A stretch of DNA of 14,790 bases from Rhodospirillales bacterium (lineage in GTDB: Bacteria; Pseudomonadota; Alphaproteobacteria; Acetobacterales; Acetobacteraceae), in assembly GCA_015654825.1 (NCBI GenBank), contig JAATGE010000255.1, forward strand, positions 1 through 14,790, written 5' to 3'. Under the pieces are notes generated by a model. It was not told where the DNA came from. It ran no database searches and saw only the letters and a list, made by a program, of their open reading frames with translations. Within the stretch, counting starts at the first letter, position 1; each line of letters begins with the position of its first letter. The translations under genes and the position numbers were made by a program. Shown here piece by piece: positions 6,582 to 14,091 of the stretch.

Positions 6582-8250
6582 TTTTTTCCAGGGAAGCGAA
6601 ATCGCGTAGCCAATCGCCGTAACGACGCCATCGGCCGGACGCAGCGGCGGTGATTGGCTGGCGGGCCTGGAACTGGCTGAAGGTGAGCACCACGCGGCGA
6701 TTGCGTTCGGGCGCGAGGCAGGCCGGGTCGAAGGGGAGGCCGCAGAAATCCAGCAAGGCGCGGATCTGTTGTTCCGGGTCGGCGACCAATTCCTCGTAGT
6801 TCAGTTCGAGGAAGACCGACGGTGGCAGCAGGGCGCGGGCGTGTGCCGCGAGGCGCTGGTAGATACGGTAGAAGAACAGCAGGTCGTCGCGCCTGGCGGA
6901 GAAACTGGGGCTTGCTACCAGGTCGTTCGACATGATGGAGAGGCAGGTGTCGGCGGGATGGCGACGGCAATGGATGATGCGGGCGTTGGGAAATGCCAGA
7001 TGGATCAGCGGCGCCCAGCGGAAATTGAACGGCATCTTGTCGACGACGTGCCTTGCCGCGGGGCGGTGTCGTTGCAATTTCGCGAGATAGGCGCCGGCGA
7101 CCGCGCGCAGGTCGGCGCCTAAGCGCGGATCGGCGGCGGGCAGGAAGGCGCGGCCCTGGGCTTCCCAGAAATGCACCTCGCCGGCGCCGGCGGCGGCGGG
7201 GTGGCTGGCGAGAATTTGTTCCAGCAGCGTGGTGCCGGATCGCGGCATGCCGACGATGAGGATTGGCAGGTCGGACGGGCTGCCGTGGTGATACGGGGAT
7301 GCCATGTAGGCTTGCGTGAAAAGCGCAACGATCTGGTCATGCTGGCGGGCGAGGGCCGCGCGGTCGAACGGGTTGTCGATGGCGCGCAATGCGTCGGCGT
7401 TTTGCAGTTCGGCCGCGGCTTCGGCGTAGTCGCCGGCATGGTCGAGCGCCCTGGCCAGGGCGAGATGCAGCTTTATTCGTTGCGGGAGGGGAGCGTGCTG
7501 CGTGGATGCCGCGCGCATGCGGGCGACGAGGGCGGGGTCCGCGCCGCCGCGGGCCTGCACGAGGTCGTCGTAGAGGCCGATGAATTCGGGACGGCTCGCG
7601 ATCGCCTGTTCGAGTTCGGCGGCGGCGGCGGCGAAATCGCCGCGGGCGCGCAATATGTGGGCGAGATGGCCGCGCGCCGACGCGGCATCGGGCTGGCGGG
7701 CGAGCACCTGACGCAGAAGCGGCTCGGCTTCGTCGATATCGTTGTCGATCAGCGCGGCGCGGGCGGCATCCATCAGTGCGGCCGGGCTGCCGGGCGCGAG
7801 TGACGCGGCGTGGCGATAAAGCGGGGCGGCGTCATCGCGCCGGCCGGCCTGATGCAGCAGGGCGGCCAGGCGGGAGAACAATTCCGCGGAGGCGAAGCCG
7901 GATTCGATTGCGCATCGATAGGCTTCGGCGGCGCCGGGCAGAAGCTGCATTTCCAAGGCGATGCCGCGGCGGAAATGTGCCGCGCCGAATGCCGGATCGA
8001 TAGCGACGGCCTTGTCGAAATGACTGAGTGCGGCTGAGGGGTTGCCGAGACTGAGCAGCAGCAGGCCGAGGTCGTGCTGGATCGGCGCGCTGGCGGGTGC
8101 GAGTTGCGCGGCCTGGCGCAAGGGTGCGACGGCTTCGGCCAGACGACCCTCGGCGCGCAAGTTGGCTGATTGGCGCAGCAGGACGCCGATACGCGGGTCC
8201 GGTCGTGGTGCGGCTGGTGGCACTCGGGACGCTCCGTGAGGGTTCGTCAA
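6574..8250 (-). CDS. TPR-repeat sulfotransferase (Sulfotransfer_3 type)
   Basis: A two-part 558-aa protein. Residues about 20-310 are tetratricopeptide repeats (for example HDLGLLLLSLGNPSAALSHF and VAIDPAFGAAHFRRGIAL), likely for partner or substrate binding. Residues about 328-555 are a PAPS-dependent sulfotransferase: the phosphosulfate loop GMPRSGTTLLEQIL at 334-347, DKMPFNF at 404-410, the 3'-phosphate motif CRRHPADTCLS at 428-438, and a C-terminal TFSQFQARQPI...WRRY block. No signal peptide is seen, so it is probably cytoplasmic. The acceptor is unknown; surface glycans or proteins are usual candidates. The frame is closed by TAG at 8275-8277, so the start is TTG 8250 (GGACAG upstream) or GTG 8223. 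The stop TAG and the last residues lie at the edge of repeat copy 2, so the original C-terminus may have been altered. It is divergent from receptor 2. Confidence 0.9.
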   Translation of the reverse strand: MTNPHGASRVPPAAPRPDPRIGVLLRQSANLRAEGRLAEAVAPLRQAAQLAPASAPIQHDLGLLLLSLGNPSAALSHFDKAVAIDPAFGAAHFRRGIALEMQLLPGAAEAYRCAIESGFASAELFSRLAALLHQAGRRDDAAPLYRHAASLAPGSPAALMDAARAALIDNDIDEAEPLLRQVLARQPDAASARGHLAHILRARGDFAAAAAELEQAIASRPEFIGLYDDLVQARGGADPALVARMRAASTQHAPLPQRIKLHLALARALDHAGDYAEAAAELQNADALRAIDNPFDRAALARQHDQIVALFTQAYMASPYHHGSPSDLPILIVGMPRSGTTLLEQILASHPAAAGAGEVHFWEAQGRAFLPAADPRLGADLRAVAGAYLAKLQRHRPAARHVVDKMPFNFRWAPLIHLAFPNARIIHCRRHPADTCLSIMSNDLVASPSFSARRDDLLFFYRIYQRLAAHARALLPPSVFLELNYEELVADPEQQIRALLDFCGLPFDPACLAPERNRRVVLTFSQFQARQPITAAASGRWRRYGDWLRDFASLEKKG

Positions 8251-8563
8251 GGTAGCTGTCCGTTGGCGCGGCGACTATGGCGGCGTCCCGGGGCGGCATG
8301 TTGCATTGTGATCACAGGTGCAACGGGGCGCTGGAACGATGTTGCAGTTTGACGCTTGAAGCTGGCGTACGATGCACCGCACCATGTTCGCCGCAACGGG
8401 GCGTGTGGGAATCGTGCTTGCGGCCACGGCGTCGGGGCGATGTGCGTAAAGCGGCGGACCGGTCATCGGCTGCCGCAGCCTGAATATATGTCGGCCACTC
8501 CGCTATCGGCGCGCGCATCGCGCACCAGCGGATGCGTTGCAGTATAGAAAGGAAAACCTGGGC
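8251..8563. other. 313-bp divergent regulatory gap
   Basis: This lies between the sulfotransferase start (minus) and receptor 2 start (plus). No gene is supported in it; a TTG-initiated extension of receptor 2 from 8537 is possible but lacks a reason. It contains the nested palindrome and direct repeats described at 8298-8352. AGAAAGGA about ten bases before ATG 8564 is a fair ribosome site. Promoter boxes could not be fixed: TTGACG at 8349 and TACGAT at 8368 are only 13 bases apart. Confidence 0.6.
8298..8352. promoter_or_regulatory. Candidate operator: nested palindrome plus direct repeat
   Basis: GTTGCA (8300-8305) and TGCAAC (8319-8324) enclose the perfect palindrome TGTGATCACA (8307-8316). 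ATGTTGCATTGTGA (8298-8311) is repeated with two differences as ATGTTGCAGTTTGA (8339-8352), 41 bp apart, or about four helical turns. TGTGA/TCACA are the half-sites of CRP/FNR-like regulators but are abutted here rather than spaced by six, so a standard CRP site is unlikely. It lies about 50 bp from the sulfotransferase start and 240 bp from the receptor start, so either could be the target. Confidence 0.4.
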
Positions 8564-11335
8564 ATGACGACCATTCCGTCCTTGAGGACCCGGCTGATGG
8601 CGGCCGGCGCTTGCACAATTCTGGCGGCAGCGAGCGTGCCGGGTGCGCGGGCCGCCGACGCGGGCCAGAGTGCGACGCCCGCGCAAGTGAATTTGGCGTT
8701 GGGCCAGGCGGGCACGACGTTGCAGAGCGAGAGCGTGATGGTGAAGGCCAGGCAGCGCTTGCTGAAGGAGAAGAATTCGCCGTCGGCGGTGACCGAACTG
8801 GGGCAAAAGGAAATTCTCTCGACCGGTGTGGGCGGCAGCATCGCGACGCTGCTGCGCCAGGCGCCTTCGGTTTATGTGTACCAGCAGGGCATCGGCAATA
8901 ACGAACCGGTGCTGTCGATTCGCGGCACGCGCGGGCTGGAGACCGCGCAGACTCTGGACGGGGTGCCGATGCAGGATTTGCTGAACGGCGGCACCGGCGC
9001 GTATTTGCAGAACAATATCGGCGGCTACTTCAACCTTGACCAGATCGACGGGGTATCGATTTATCCGGGCGTCGCATATCCCGACAAGGGCACGTTCGGC
9101 ACGATCGGGGGCACGGTGGCGTATGCCAGCAAGCGGCCGAGCAACGATTTCTACCTGGATGTATTTGGATCGGTCGGGTCGTTCCAGACATACAATGAGG
9201 GTTTTACGCTGAATAGCGGGGCGCTGGACAGCTTTCTGGGCACCGGCGACAACGCGGCGAAGATGCTGCTGCAATATTCCAACCTGCAGACCGCGGGGTT
9301 CATCGATTATACGCCGGCGCGGTACAACAACATGGAGTTCGCGTTCGACAAGCCATACGACGATGGGCTGTCGAAATTCCAGTTTTCGGTGCTGTACAAT
9401 ACCGGCAACGGGCTGATCCAGAACGAGCCGACGCCGGTTCCGTACCTGAACAAATACGGGGCGTTCAGCAATTACGCGCCGAACCTGGTGTTCCAGAGCC
9501 AGGACAACGATTATACGTCGGTGATCCTCAAGGATGACACTTATGTCAACGACAACCTCAGCGTGGGGGTGACGGCGTTCTACCTGAATTCCGATTCGGC
9601 GCTGGAAGGCTACGGCAATATCAACCTGTTCACGCCGCCGGGCGCGCCGAACCCGAATATCATCAACGGGGCGGCGCCGTTCGTGCAGAACCCGGCGGGT
9701 TTCGGCGACAACGGCAATTACGGGCCGGCGAGCCCGATGGATGCGGACGGCAACCCGATAGCGCCGCCGTATTATTTCGGGACGTTCTATAACGGCCAGC
9801 AATACCGGTACAACCCCAACCAGTATTTCCCTCCGGGATCCAAGGGCTGCCCGCTGAGCATTTCGAACCAGTGGTTTGCCATGGGAGCGGCGAACCCGTG
9901 CGGCCTGAATGCGCAGATCGCCTTCACGCATAACGACACCTATGGCATTCAGCCGCGGGCGACGATCATTGCGCCGGAGATTTACGGTATCGACAATACG
10001 ATCAAGATCGGCGGCCTGGTTGCCAAGGAAACGCAGCCGAATTCGCCGACCTATCTGTGGGGCACACCGAACATCCCCATTACGGCGAACAATCTCGCGG
10101 CCGGCTATGACGGTGGAACGCAGCGCACGATCTACCAGGTCTATGGGCAGGACAAGATCGATCTGCTCGACAACACGTTGCACGTGACGCCCGGCCTGAC
10201 GCTGGAGGGGACCTATTCCAGCTTTGTCGGCAGCCAGATATTCGGCAGCAGCCTGGCGCCGGCGGTGCTCGGCACGGGCACCAGCAATTACGGCTACTTC
10301 AAGCAGACCAAATGGGATCGCGACTATCTGCCGTTCGTGAACGTCAGCTACGATTTCGACAAGGTGCTGCCGGCGCTGGCGGGAACGACGGTGTACGCGA
10401 GCACCGGGCAGTCGGCGCTGTATGCGCCGACGACGGATTTCAGCCCGAACCTGCTGGGGACGCCGCCGAATGCCTCGATCGTGCACATGTACGAAGTGGG
10501 GGCGAAATACGACACGTCCCGGCTGCTGCTGTCGCTCGATTATTTCTATCAGAAGGTGGATCGCGATTTCGGGTTCTTCGAGTTCCAGTCGGGGCCGATG
10601 AACGGCGATGCGCTGTATACCAATGACGGGCAGCGCGAGTTCAAGGGGGTGGAGGCGGCGGCTACCTGGCAGGTGATGCCGGATATCCAGCTGCATGCCA
10701 CGGCTTCGCACCTGCTGGCGAAGTACCTGCAGACCACGCTGGCGAGCGTGACGATTTTCCAGGATCAGTTCGGGCTCGCGCAAAAGGGCACGCCGAATAC
10801 CGGTATTCCCGACTGGCTCGCCAATGTGAGTCTGGATTATACGAAGAGCAGCCTGCTGCTGGACGACGACCGGTTTGGGCTGATCTTCGGCATGCTCTAT
10901 ACCGGGAAGCAGGCGACGACGTCCGCCCTGAACGGATTCCAGAATGTCGGGTTCATTCCCGGGGTCGGGAATGCGACCGGGAGCATCGCGCAACGCTACC
11001 TTTACTATAACGTCACGGCGGGCGACACGACCTATGACCCGAATGGCGGGATCAGTCCGTTCGCGGTGTTCAACCTCGACATGAACTACCTGATGCCGAC
11101 GCCGCAACTGCCGATGCTGAAGAGTGTCAAGTTCGATTTGAACATTCAGAACCTGTTCGACCAGCGTTACTTCCAGTATTTCTACAAGCAGATCTCGCCG
11201 GCATCGTGCGGCAACTTTACCAGTGGGCCGTTTGCCGGCATGGCCAAGAGCAATTACGGATGCACGCCACAGTTTTCCGACGCGCTGCCGGGCCAGCCGT
11301 TTACCGTGATCTTCACGGTCACCGCGCGGTTCTGA
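8564..11335 (+). CDS. TonB-dependent outer-membrane receptor 2, first gene of an ABC import operon
   Basis: A 923-aa outer-membrane receptor. ATG 8564 begins a signal peptide (RTR, then LMAAGACTILAAASVPG, cleavage near ARA30-AD). The plug includes GGSIATLLRQAPSVYVYQQG, EPVLSIRGTRGLETAQTLDG and IDGVSIYPGVAYPDKGTFG, ending in GGTVAYASKRP in place of the common GGVVNIxTK. A conventional EEIVVTG box is not obvious; ESVMVKARQR (about 54-63) is the nearest. The barrel ends in FTVIFTVTARF, a proper C-terminal aromatic strand. The stop TGA (11333-11335) overlaps or directly abuts the start region of the binding-protein gene, with no terminator between, so the receptor and ABC genes are probably cotranscribed. 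It is not a close copy of receptor 1. Ligand unknown; the operon suggests a peptide or peptide-like metallophore. Confidence 0.92.
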   Translation: MTTIPSLRTRLMAAGACTILAAASVPGARAADAGQSATPAQVNLALGQAGTTLQSESVMVKARQRLLKEKNSPSAVTELGQKEILSTGVGGSIATLLRQAPSVYVYQQGIGNNEPVLSIRGTRGLETAQTLDGVPMQDLLNGGTGAYLQNNIGGYFNLDQIDGVSIYPGVAYPDKGTFGTIGGTVAYASKRPSNDFYLDVFGSVGSFQTYNEGFTLNSGALDSFLGTGDNAAKMLLQYSNLQTAGFIDYTPARYNNMEFAFDKPYDDGLSKFQFSVLYNTGNGLIQNEPTPVPYLNKYGAFSNYAPNLVFQSQDNDYTSVILKDDTYVNDNLSVGVTAFYLNSDSALEGYGNINLFTPPGAPNPNIINGAAPFVQNPAGFGDNGNYGPASPMDADGNPIAPPYYFGTFYNGQQYRYNPNQYFPPGSKGCPLSISNQWFAMGAANPCGLNAQIAFTHNDTYGIQPRATIIAPEIYGIDNTIKIGGLVAKETQPNSPTYLWGTPNIPITANNLAAGYDGGTQRTIYQVYGQDKIDLLDNTLHVTPGLTLEGTYSSFVGSQIFGSSLAPAVLGTGTSNYGYFKQTKWDRDYLPFVNVSYDFDKVLPALAGTTVYASTGQSALYAPTTDFSPNLLGTPPNASIVHMYEVGAKYDTSRLLLSLDYFYQKVDRDFGFFEFQSGPMNGDALYTNDGQREFKGVEAAATWQVMPDIQLHATASHLLAKYLQTTLASVTIFQDQFGLAQKGTPNTGIPDWLANVSLDYTKSSLLLDDDRFGLIFGMLYTGKQATTSALNGFQNVGFIPGVGNATGSIAQRYLYYNVTAGDTTYDPNGGISPFAVFNLDMNYLMPTPQLPMLKSVKFDLNIQNLFDQRYFQYFYKQISPASCGNFTSGPFAGMAKSNYGCTPQFSDALPGQPFTVIFTVTARF

Positions 11336-12990
11336 TCGCGGCGAGGCTGAGGGCGGTTATTGCCGGCGCGGCACTGCTCGCCGTCGCGCCGGCGGTGCCG
11401 GCCGCGGCGGCGCCGTGCGGGATTGCGGTGATCCCGAACGGGGTGGGGCAGACGGACCCGAGCCCGGTGACCAGCATCAATCCGCTGCTGGGCAATTCGG
11501 CGGCCAATCTGCAGGCGACGCTGCTGATGTTCCGGCCGCTGGTGTGGCTGGGGGCGGACGATACGCAGGACAAGGCGCGCTCGCTGGCGGCAAGCGTGAC
11601 GGCGCTGGATGGCGATACGCGCATGCGGGTGGTGCTGAAGCCGTGGCACTGGTCCGACGGGACGAGTGTGACCGCGGACGATGTGGTGTTCACGTGGGAG
11701 CGGATCGGCAGGCTGGGGGGCGAGTTCGGCTATGCCGGCATGGGCGGCATACCCGGGCGGTTCGCGGCGGTGCGGGCGGTCGATGCGCGGACCGTGGATT
11801 TTTCGCTGAAGCGGAAAACCAACCCCGAATGGTTCACGCTGAACGCGCTTTCGGTGATTGCCCCCCTGCCCCGCCATGTGTGGGGCGATATCGGGGCGGA
11901 CGAAATGTGGCGGCGGCAGACCGATCCGGCGCTGGCGCGGGTGGTGGATGGGCCGTTCCGGCTGCAGACGCTGCGGCTGGACCGGTATGCCTCGTTCACG
12001 CCCAATCCCCTGTACGACGGGGCGCCGGCGCACCTGGCGCGGCTGGTGCTGGATTTCCAGGAGGGGGCGAGCGCATTGCGGTCGTTGCAGGCGGGGGCAC
12101 TGGACATGGCGCAGGTGCCGACCGCGCTGTGGGGGCGATTGCAGAGCTCAAAAGGGTTTTATGCGCTGAAGCTGCCGGAGCCGTTCGGGTTTCTGGAAAT
12201 GGCGTTCAACTTTGAAAACGATGGCGTGCGATTTGTGCGCGATCTCCGCGTGCGACGGGCGCTGACGATGGCGACCGACCAGGCGCGCATCGTGCGCGTG
12301 GTTTACCACGGGTTCAGTCACGAAAACCGGGTGCCGGTGCCGGTGGAGCCGCCGACCTGGCTCAGTCCGGCGGCGCGGGCGGGGACGCTGCCGGTGCGGT
12401 ACGATCCTGATGGCGCGCGGGCGGAATTGGCGGCGGCGGGGTATGTTCCGGGGCCCGATGGCGTGCGGGTGAAGGATGGGGTGCGGCTGGAGTTTACCGT
12501 GACCGCGAGCGGGGAAACGCCGGAGCGGGCGCTGGAGCTGCAAAGCCTGCAACAGGATCTGCGGGCCGTCGGGGTCGCGCTGCATATCAGGCTGGTGAGT
12601 TTCAACCAGTTGAACGCGACGCTGGGCGACGCGGGCTCCGGGTGGGAGGCGATCTGTATTGCGAACACGCTGTTGGGCATGCCGGACGGCAGCGGGAATT
12701 TGGATACCGGCGGGAGTGTCGGGGGCGGATACTCCGACGCCGAGATGGACCGGCTGATCGCGGCGAGCGTCGACGAGCCGGGGCATGAGGCGCTGTTCGC
12801 GTATGAGGACTATGCGGCGCAGCAGCAGCCGGTGAATATCCTGCCGGAGGGCGGGTTCGCGCTGCTGGTGGCGGACCGGCTGCAGGGTGTGGAGAAGTTC
12901 GTCAATCCACAGGGGTTTTGGGCGCCGGAAGAATTATGGGTGCGTGACGATGCATGCGGCGGGGCGAAGGGCGGCGGCACGGTGCATTGA
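11260..12990 (+). CDS. Periplasmic solute-binding protein, family 5 (Dpp/Opp/Nik type)
   Basis: Captures the ligand in the periplasm and delivers it to the DppB/DppC-type channel encoded next. Family 5 features are PSPVTSINPLLGNSAANLQ near the mature N-terminus, LKPWHWSDGTSVTADDVVFT (the usual DGT-x-TAxDV block), RVRRALTMATDQARIV, and a C-terminal half ending at APEELWVR. The signal peptide is LIAARLRAVIAGAALLAVAP with cleavage after PAAAA. No lipobox is seen, so it is soluble. The start is uncertain. ATG 11260 (listed, 576 aa) overlaps the receptor by 76 bp and puts 24 odd residues before the signal peptide. CTG 11332, in a CTGA overlap with the receptor stop, would give a normal signal peptide (552 aa). 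No GTG or TTG lies between. The 3' end overlaps the permease by 41 bp. Ligand (peptide, nickel or iron chelate, haem) cannot be told. Confidence 0.9.
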   Translation: MHATVFRRAAGPAVYRDLHGHRAVLIAARLRAVIAGAALLAVAPAVPAAAAPCGIAVIPNGVGQTDPSPVTSINPLLGNSAANLQATLLMFRPLVWLGADDTQDKARSLAASVTALDGDTRMRVVLKPWHWSDGTSVTADDVVFTWERIGRLGGEFGYAGMGGIPGRFAAVRAVDARTVDFSLKRKTNPEWFTLNALSVIAPLPRHVWGDIGADEMWRRQTDPALARVVDGPFRLQTLRLDRYASFTPNPLYDGAPAHLARLVLDFQEGASALRSLQAGALDMAQVPTALWGRLQSSKGFYALKLPEPFGFLEMAFNFENDGVRFVRDLRVRRALTMATDQARIVRVVYHGFSHENRVPVPVEPPTWLSPAARAGTLPVRYDPDGARAELAAAGYVPGPDGVRVKDGVRLEFTVTASGETPERALELQSLQQDLRAVGVALHIRLVSFNQLNATLGDAGSGWEAICIANTLLGMPDGSGNLDTGGSVGGGYSDAEMDRLIAASVDEPGHEALFAYEDYAAQQQPVNILPEGGFALLVADRLQGVEKFVNPQGFWAPEELWVRDDACGGAKGGGTVH

Positions 12991-14023
12991 GGCGGCGCTT
13001 TCGCTGGCGCTGCTGGTGACGCTGGCGTTTTTTCTGGCGCATGCGGCCCCGGGCGGGCCGGAATATTCGATATTCGGGATCAGGGTGTCGCCGGCGCGGG
13101 CGCGGCTGCTGGCGGCGCAGCTTGGGCTGGGCGTGCCGGTGTGGCAGCAATTTCTGCTGTGGTGGGGACACCTGCTGCGCGGCAGCCTCGGGTATAGTTT
13201 TTTGCTGAACCGGCCGGTGGCGGGGCTGCTGGCGGATTATGCGCGGAATAGCGCGGCGCTGCTGGGGGTGGGGTTCGGCTTTGGGCTGCTGCTGACGGTG
13301 GCGGGGGGGCTGGCGCACGGGGCGTGGTACCGCGCGTGGCCCGGGCGCGTGCTGGGTGGGATCGAGGTGTTGCTGTACGCGACGCCGGGTTTCGTCGTCG
13401 GGACGGTGCTGGTGCTGGTGTTTTCCGGGTGGCTGGGGTGGCTGCCTCCGGGGGGCATTGCCGATTTGCGGATTGAAGCGCCGGGGATTGGCGATTTCGC
13501 GCGGCACCTGGTGCTGCCGGCGGTGACGATCGCACTGGTTGTCTATGCGAGCCTGGCAAGGTTTTTTGCCGAGAGCGTGGATGGCGAGTTGGCGCGGCCG
13601 TATGCGCGGACGGCGGCGGCGAAGGGGTTGGCGTTTCCGGCCATCCTGTTGCGGCACGTGGCGCCGAACGCGGTGCGTCCGCTGGTTACGCTGGTGGGGC
13701 TGTCGCTGCCCGGGGTGTTTTCGGCGAGCGTGGTGGTGGAGAGCGTGTTTTCGTATCCCGGCCTGGGCTGGCTGCTCTGGCGCAGTGCACTGGCGCGGGA
13801 CTATCCCGTGCTGATCGGGATCGTTCTGGTGGTTGGGGTAGTAACTATTGTGGGAAATCTCGCGGCGGATTTTGTGAACGCGATGCTGGACCCGCGGCTG
13901 CGTAAGGCCAGGGCTCTGCCCTGGACCCGCTGGGGCCTGAGGCGCCAGACCCCCATTACTTGGGGGGAGACGGCGACGCCTGAGAGTTCAAATCATGCGA
14001 TGGCTTCGCCGGGGAAACGATGA
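12950..14023 (+). CDS. ABC transporter permease, DppB type, with repeat-encoded C-terminal tail
   Basis: An inner-membrane channel subunit of a peptide-class ABC importer. It is 357 aa from ATG 12950 (GTG 12944 is an alternative). Hydrophobic segments lie at about 12-31, 100-120, 136-160, 184-206, 240-268 and 285-305. RTAAAKGL (220-227) through RHVAPNA is the EAA loop that contacts the ATPase, and SYPGLGWLL (268-276) is typical of the DppB group. The family normally ends close to DPRLR, found here at 314-318. The following 39 residues (KARALPWTRWG to SPGKR) are encoded by repeat copy 3 and are not family sequence. The start overlaps the binding-protein gene by 41 bp. The TGA overlaps the next ATG as ATGA (14020-14023), implying translational coupling. 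Whether the tail harms function is unknown. Confidence 0.9.
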   Translation: MHAAGRRAAARCIEAALSLALLVTLAFFLAHAAPGGPEYSIFGIRVSPARARLLAAQLGLGVPVWQQFLLWWGHLLRGSLGYSFLLNRPVAGLLADYARNSAALLGVGFGFGLLLTVAGGLAHGAWYRAWPGRVLGGIEVLLYATPGFVVGTVLVLVFSGWLGWLPPGGIADLRIEAPGIGDFARHLVLPAVTIALVVYASLARFFAESVDGELARPYARTAAAKGLAFPAILLRHVAPNAVRPLVTLVGLSLPGVFSASVVVESVFSYPGLGWLLWRSALARDYPVLIGIVLVVGVVTIVGNLAADFVNAMLDPRLRKARALPWTRWGLRRQTPITWGETATPESSNHAMASPGKR

Positions 14024-14091
14024 AGCCGCGCAGCGCTATCGGGGGTCTGGGGCCTCAGGCCCCAGCGGGTCCAGGGCAGAGCCCTGGCCTT
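13904..14091. repeat. Dispersed double-hairpin repeat, copy 3 (188 bp), inside the ABC operon
   Basis: A complete element from AAGGCC to GGCCTT. Left-end hairpins are as in copies 1 and 2, with one mismatch (GGCGCCAG in place of GGCCCCAG). Its right end is a near-exact inverted copy of its own left end, including CTGGGGCC-tca-GGCCCCAG at 14047-14065. The core shares TGGCTTCGCCGGGGAAACG, then ATGA and AGCCGCGCAGCGCTA, with copy 2. Unlike the others it is read as protein: the left end and core in the first permease, the right end in the second permease. Confidence 0.88.

Noticed and set aside
8307..8316. A CRP/FNR binding site
   Set aside because: The half-sites TGTGA and TCACA are directly abutted; the usual six-base (CRP) or four-base (FNR) spacer is absent. 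Retained only as an unassigned palindrome.
8312..11107. A 931-codon open frame antisense to receptor 2
   Set aside because: Same reasons: low-complexity basic translation, and the opposite strand holds a complete receptor.
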